Shown here one piece after another: positions 7,256 through 8,352 of a stretch of DNA of 8,352 bases. Where the stretch lies: NCBI GenBank assembly GCA_016207585.1, contig JACQPI010000024.1:1-8352 (forward strand), in the 5' to 3' direction. Every line of letters begins with the position of its first letter. The stretch's first letter is position 1. The position numbers were made by a program, and so were the translations under genes. The DNA is from Elusimicrobiota bacterium. GTDB lineage: Bacteria; Elusimicrobiota; Elusimicrobia; UBA1565; JACRDR01. Below the pieces are notes generated by a model. That model did not search any database and had not been told where the DNA came from. It was given only the letters and a program-made list of their open reading frames with translations.

Positions 7256-7284
7256 AGTATAACAGACCCCTTCGGAGCCATCAA
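7256..7284 (-). promoter_or_regulatory. Sigma-70-type promoter of tmRNA operon
   Basis: On the minus strand, TTGATG (7279-7284) is separated by exactly 17 bases from TATACT (7256-7261). Transcription would start near 7249, so the precursor has a 5' leader of about 44 bases before the mature tmRNA end at 7205, to be removed by RNase P. This is the only good promoter I see for the six genes that follow. Confidence 0.78.
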
Positions 7285-7288
7285 GAGC

Positions 7289-7310
7289 GCAATTTTCTCG
7301 CAATTTTCTC
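7289..7310. repeat. Tandem 11-bp repeat; likely UP element of the tmRNA promoter
   Basis: GCAATTTTCTC occurs twice head to tail (7289-7299 and 7300-7310). On the minus strand each unit gives an AAAATT tract. The two tracts fall at about -42 to -47 and -53 to -58 relative to the predicted tmRNA start, one helical turn apart. These are the proximal and distal UP-element subsites contacted by the RNA polymerase alpha C-terminal domains. The repeat is seen; the UP-element role is inferred. Confidence 0.6.
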
Positions 7311-7332
7311 GACTTCTTTCAGAGAAGTCGAG
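7308..7332. promoter_or_regulatory. Perfect 10-bp inverted repeat between divergent promoters
   Basis: CTCGACTTCT (7308-7317) and AGAAGTCGAG (7323-7332) are exact reverse complements around a 5-base centre, TTCAG. It lies 11 bases upstream of the vapBC -35 and 23 bases upstream of the tmRNA -35, and neither side has a T-run, so it is not a typical terminator. A binding site for a dimeric regulator of one or both promoters is the simplest reading. The regulator is unknown. Confidence 0.5.
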
Positions 7333-7343
7333 TTAAGAGCCTC

Positions 7344-7372
7344 TTGCTATTGATGCATATACCTGTTATAAT
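7344..7372 (+). promoter_or_regulatory. vapBC promoter
   Basis: TTGCTA (7344-7349, four of six matches to consensus) and a perfect TATAAT (7367-7372) are separated by 17 bases. The predicted start is near 7379, leaving a leader of about 14 bases that contains AGGAG (7383-7387) five bases before the vapB ATG. Confidence 0.8.
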
Positions 7373-7382
7373 TTATATGCAT
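7353..7382. promoter_or_regulatory. Palindromic operator of vapBC
   Basis: ATGCATATA (7353-7361) and TATATGCAT (7374-7382) are perfect 9-bp inverted arms separated by 12 bases. The -10 box lies in the spacer. Ribbon-helix-helix antitoxins of the VapB type usually bind such palindromes over their own promoter, with the VapBC complex as co-repressor. The repeat is seen; binding is inferred. Confidence 0.7.
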
Positions 7383-7392
7383 AGGAGAATTT

Positions 7393-7584
7393 ATGAGAAC
7401 TACTCTAAATCTTCCCAAGGACCTCGTTTCAGACGCATGCCGTCTTTCGGGAGCCAAGACCAAGACTCAGGCCATCATCTGGGGGCTTGAGGAATTAACC
7501 CGCAGAAAGAAAATGGAGCGACTCTGGAGCATGAGAGGCAACCTCCCGCTGGACCTCGATCTTAAAAAATCCCGCGGCCGATGA
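7393..7584 (+). CDS. vapB: VapB-type antitoxin (ribbon-helix-helix)
   Basis: The protein has 63 residues. The N-terminal MRTTLNLP strand plus two helices (about 9-18 and 23-37) form the ribbon-helix-helix DNA-binding fold of type II VapB antitoxins. The C-terminal tail from about residue 40, with LWSMRGNLPLDLDL, is the toxin-binding part typical of this class. It should neutralise VapC and repress the operon through the adjacent palindrome. AGGAG stands five bases before the ATG. Its TGA overlaps the vapC ATG (ATGA, 7581-7584), so toxin translation is probably coupled to antitoxin translation. Confidence 0.9.
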   Translation: MRTTLNLPKDLVSDACRLSGAKTKTQAIIWGLEELTRRKKMERLWSMRGNLPLDLDLKKSRGR

Positions 7585-7985
7585 GCCGGATACTCGTTGA
7601 CAGCTCGGTTTGGGTCGAGATGTTCCGAATGGCCGACTTCCCCGAGGTCCAAGCGCTGGGACGATTATCCCAAGAGGGGCTGCTCTGCACCAACGGTCTT
7701 ATACGCGCGGAAATCCTCTCTGGAGCGCGATCGCAAAAGCAATTCGATAAACTCAACGATCTCTTCTCAGCTCTGACCCTCCTGGCGGACCCGCCCGACC
7801 TCTGGGATAAGATCGCCAAAGCCCGCTACCGGCTCGCCCGCAAGGGATTTCAAGCAGGCATCGCCGATTTGATCGTAGGCGTCAGCGCCGCCTACCACCG
7901 CAAACCCCTTTGGACCCTCGATAAAGCCTTCCTGCAACTGAAGGTTGTTTTGGGGTTTGAGTTGTTTTCCATCCCAAAACATTGA
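7581..7985 (+). CDS. vapC: VapC toxin, PIN-domain ribonuclease
   Basis: The protein has 134 residues, normal for a PIN-domain toxin. These are Mg2+-dependent endoribonucleases that cut tRNA or rRNA and stop translation. The acidic active-site residues are all present: Asp7 in ILVDSSVW, Glu44 in IRAEILSGA, Asp96 in AGIADLIVG and Asp114 in WTLDKAF. The toxin therefore looks intact. There is no Shine-Dalgarno motif before the ATG, consistent with coupling through the 4-base overlap with vapB. It is convergent with the kinase gene. The RNA target cannot be predicted. Confidence 0.92.
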   Translation: MSRILVDSSVWVEMFRMADFPEVQALGRLSQEGLLCTNGLIRAEILSGARSQKQFDKLNDLFSALTLLADPPDLWDKIAKARYRLARKGFQAGIADLIVGVSAAYHRKPLWTLDKAFLQLKVVLGFELFSIPKH

Positions 7986-7989
7986 GAGC

Positions 7990-8091
7990 TTAGCGGTTCT
8001 GTCGGAATAGGACCTTCGAGGATTTCACCAGGGTGTCGATCTGTCCCGTAGCCTGTAGAACGTCCAGCCGGCCCAGGGAAAATAGAATTTT
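7990..8091 (-). other. In-frame extension after the kinase TAG; otherwise gene-free convergent gap
   Basis: Between the vapC stop and the kinase stop there are 106 bases. Reading on in the kinase frame after TAG (8094-8092) gives 33 sense codons, beginning KILFSLGRLDVLQ, then TAA at 7992-7990. The stretch has a regular hydrophobic pattern, and about two thirds of its codons end in G or C, as in coding DNA here. It may be the lost C-terminus of the kinase or chance. I see no strong terminator; the short palindrome TAGAATTTTCTA (8083-8094) has too small a loop. Confidence 0.35.
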
Positions 8092-8352
8092 CTATATCAG
8101 AGAGTCGAGGGCATCGCGGAACGCGGAGAGGCTTTTCAGTCTTCGATCGGGGTCCGGTTCCAACAGTCGGGCAACGAGGGCATCCAAGCCCCCCGGAAGG
8201 TCGGGAGCGATCCTGGAGGCGAGCGGATATGTCTTGTTGGTCTTATTTCTGAGCATCGCGCCTGCCGTGCCGGAGAACGGCAGTTGTCCCGTCAAGAGCT
8301 CGTAGAGGCACACCCCGAGAGCATAGATGTCCGATTCCGGGCGCACGATCCC
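8092..8352 (-). CDS. Ser/Thr protein kinase, C-terminal lobe fragment (N-terminus beyond right edge)
   Basis: Eighty-six codons run from the right edge to TAG. The sequence is the end of a Hanks-type (PknB-like) kinase catalytic domain: RPESDIYALGVCLYELLTGQLPF is subdomain IX with its conserved Asp, and LLEPDPDRRLKSLSAFRDAL is subdomain XI with the conserved Arg. The ATP-binding loop, catalytic HRD and DFG lie outside the window. The protein ends right at the domain boundary, with no C-terminal membrane or sensor region unless the TAG is bypassed. Such kinases phosphorylate Ser/Thr of partner proteins; the target is unknown. The apparent ATG at 8346-8344 is not a start, because the frame continues past the edge. 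Confidence 0.9.
   Translation of the reverse strand, partial: GIVRPESDIYALGVCLYELLTGQLPFSGTAGAMLRNKTNKTYPLASRIAPDLPGGLDALVARLLEPDPDRRLKSLSAFRDALDSLI

Noticed and set aside
7335..7345. Short inverted repeat AAGAG/CTCTT as hairpin
   Set aside because: The one-base centre makes it unrealistic as a hairpin, and it overlaps the vapBC -35.

Overview
The window looks like a chromosomal segment of a GC-rich bacterium. It contains a tmRNA gene, sigma-70-type promoters, diguanylate cyclases with membrane and GAF regions, and a Hanks-type kinase. I cannot place the organism from sequence alone. An uncultivated Gram-negative-like lineage such as Elusimicrobiota or Omnitrophota would fit the gene mix, but that is a guess. 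Nearly all coding is on the minus strand. The long plus-strand open frames between about 900 and 7080 are antisense shadows of GC-rich genes.

Read in the direction of transcription (right to left), the core is a compact cluster. A strong promoter with an UP-like A-tract region (7256-7310) drives a tmRNA gene (ssrA, 6847-7205). Only 11 bases later comes a membrane GAF-GGDEF diguanylate cyclase (start at 6835), then a second membrane GAF-GGDEF protein (5528-4203), a signal peptide peptidase SppA with an N-terminal zinc ribbon (4206-3073), a Yip1-like membrane protein (3069-2479), NAD(P)H-hydrate epimerase NnrE (2463-1741) and a class I methyltransferase (1701-952). The two cyclases and SppA are joined by ATGA stop/start overlaps, the other gaps are 3 to 39 bases, and I see no convincing terminator inside. 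This reads as one operon for membrane signalling, membrane proteolysis and metabolite repair, with tmRNA as its likely leader. Downstream, a DUF885 protein with its own extended -10 promoter starts at 815 and runs off the left edge.

Divergent from the tmRNA is a plus-strand vapBC toxin-antitoxin operon (7393-7985). It has a clear promoter and a 9-bp inverted repeat around the -10 box, the expected autoregulatory operator. The gap between the divergent promoters also holds a tandem 11-bp repeat and a 10-bp perfect inverted repeat. Convergent with vapC is the C-terminal end of a Ser/Thr protein kinase, cut by the right edge. Its frame continues past a TAG for 33 sense codons, almost to the vapC stop.

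The points most worth a second look are: the tmRNA, which is easy to miss, with an aberrant T-loop and an unusual tag; its fusion to a c-di-GMP operon; the zinc-ribbon SppA; the I-site difference between the two cyclases; and the TAG in the kinase frame.
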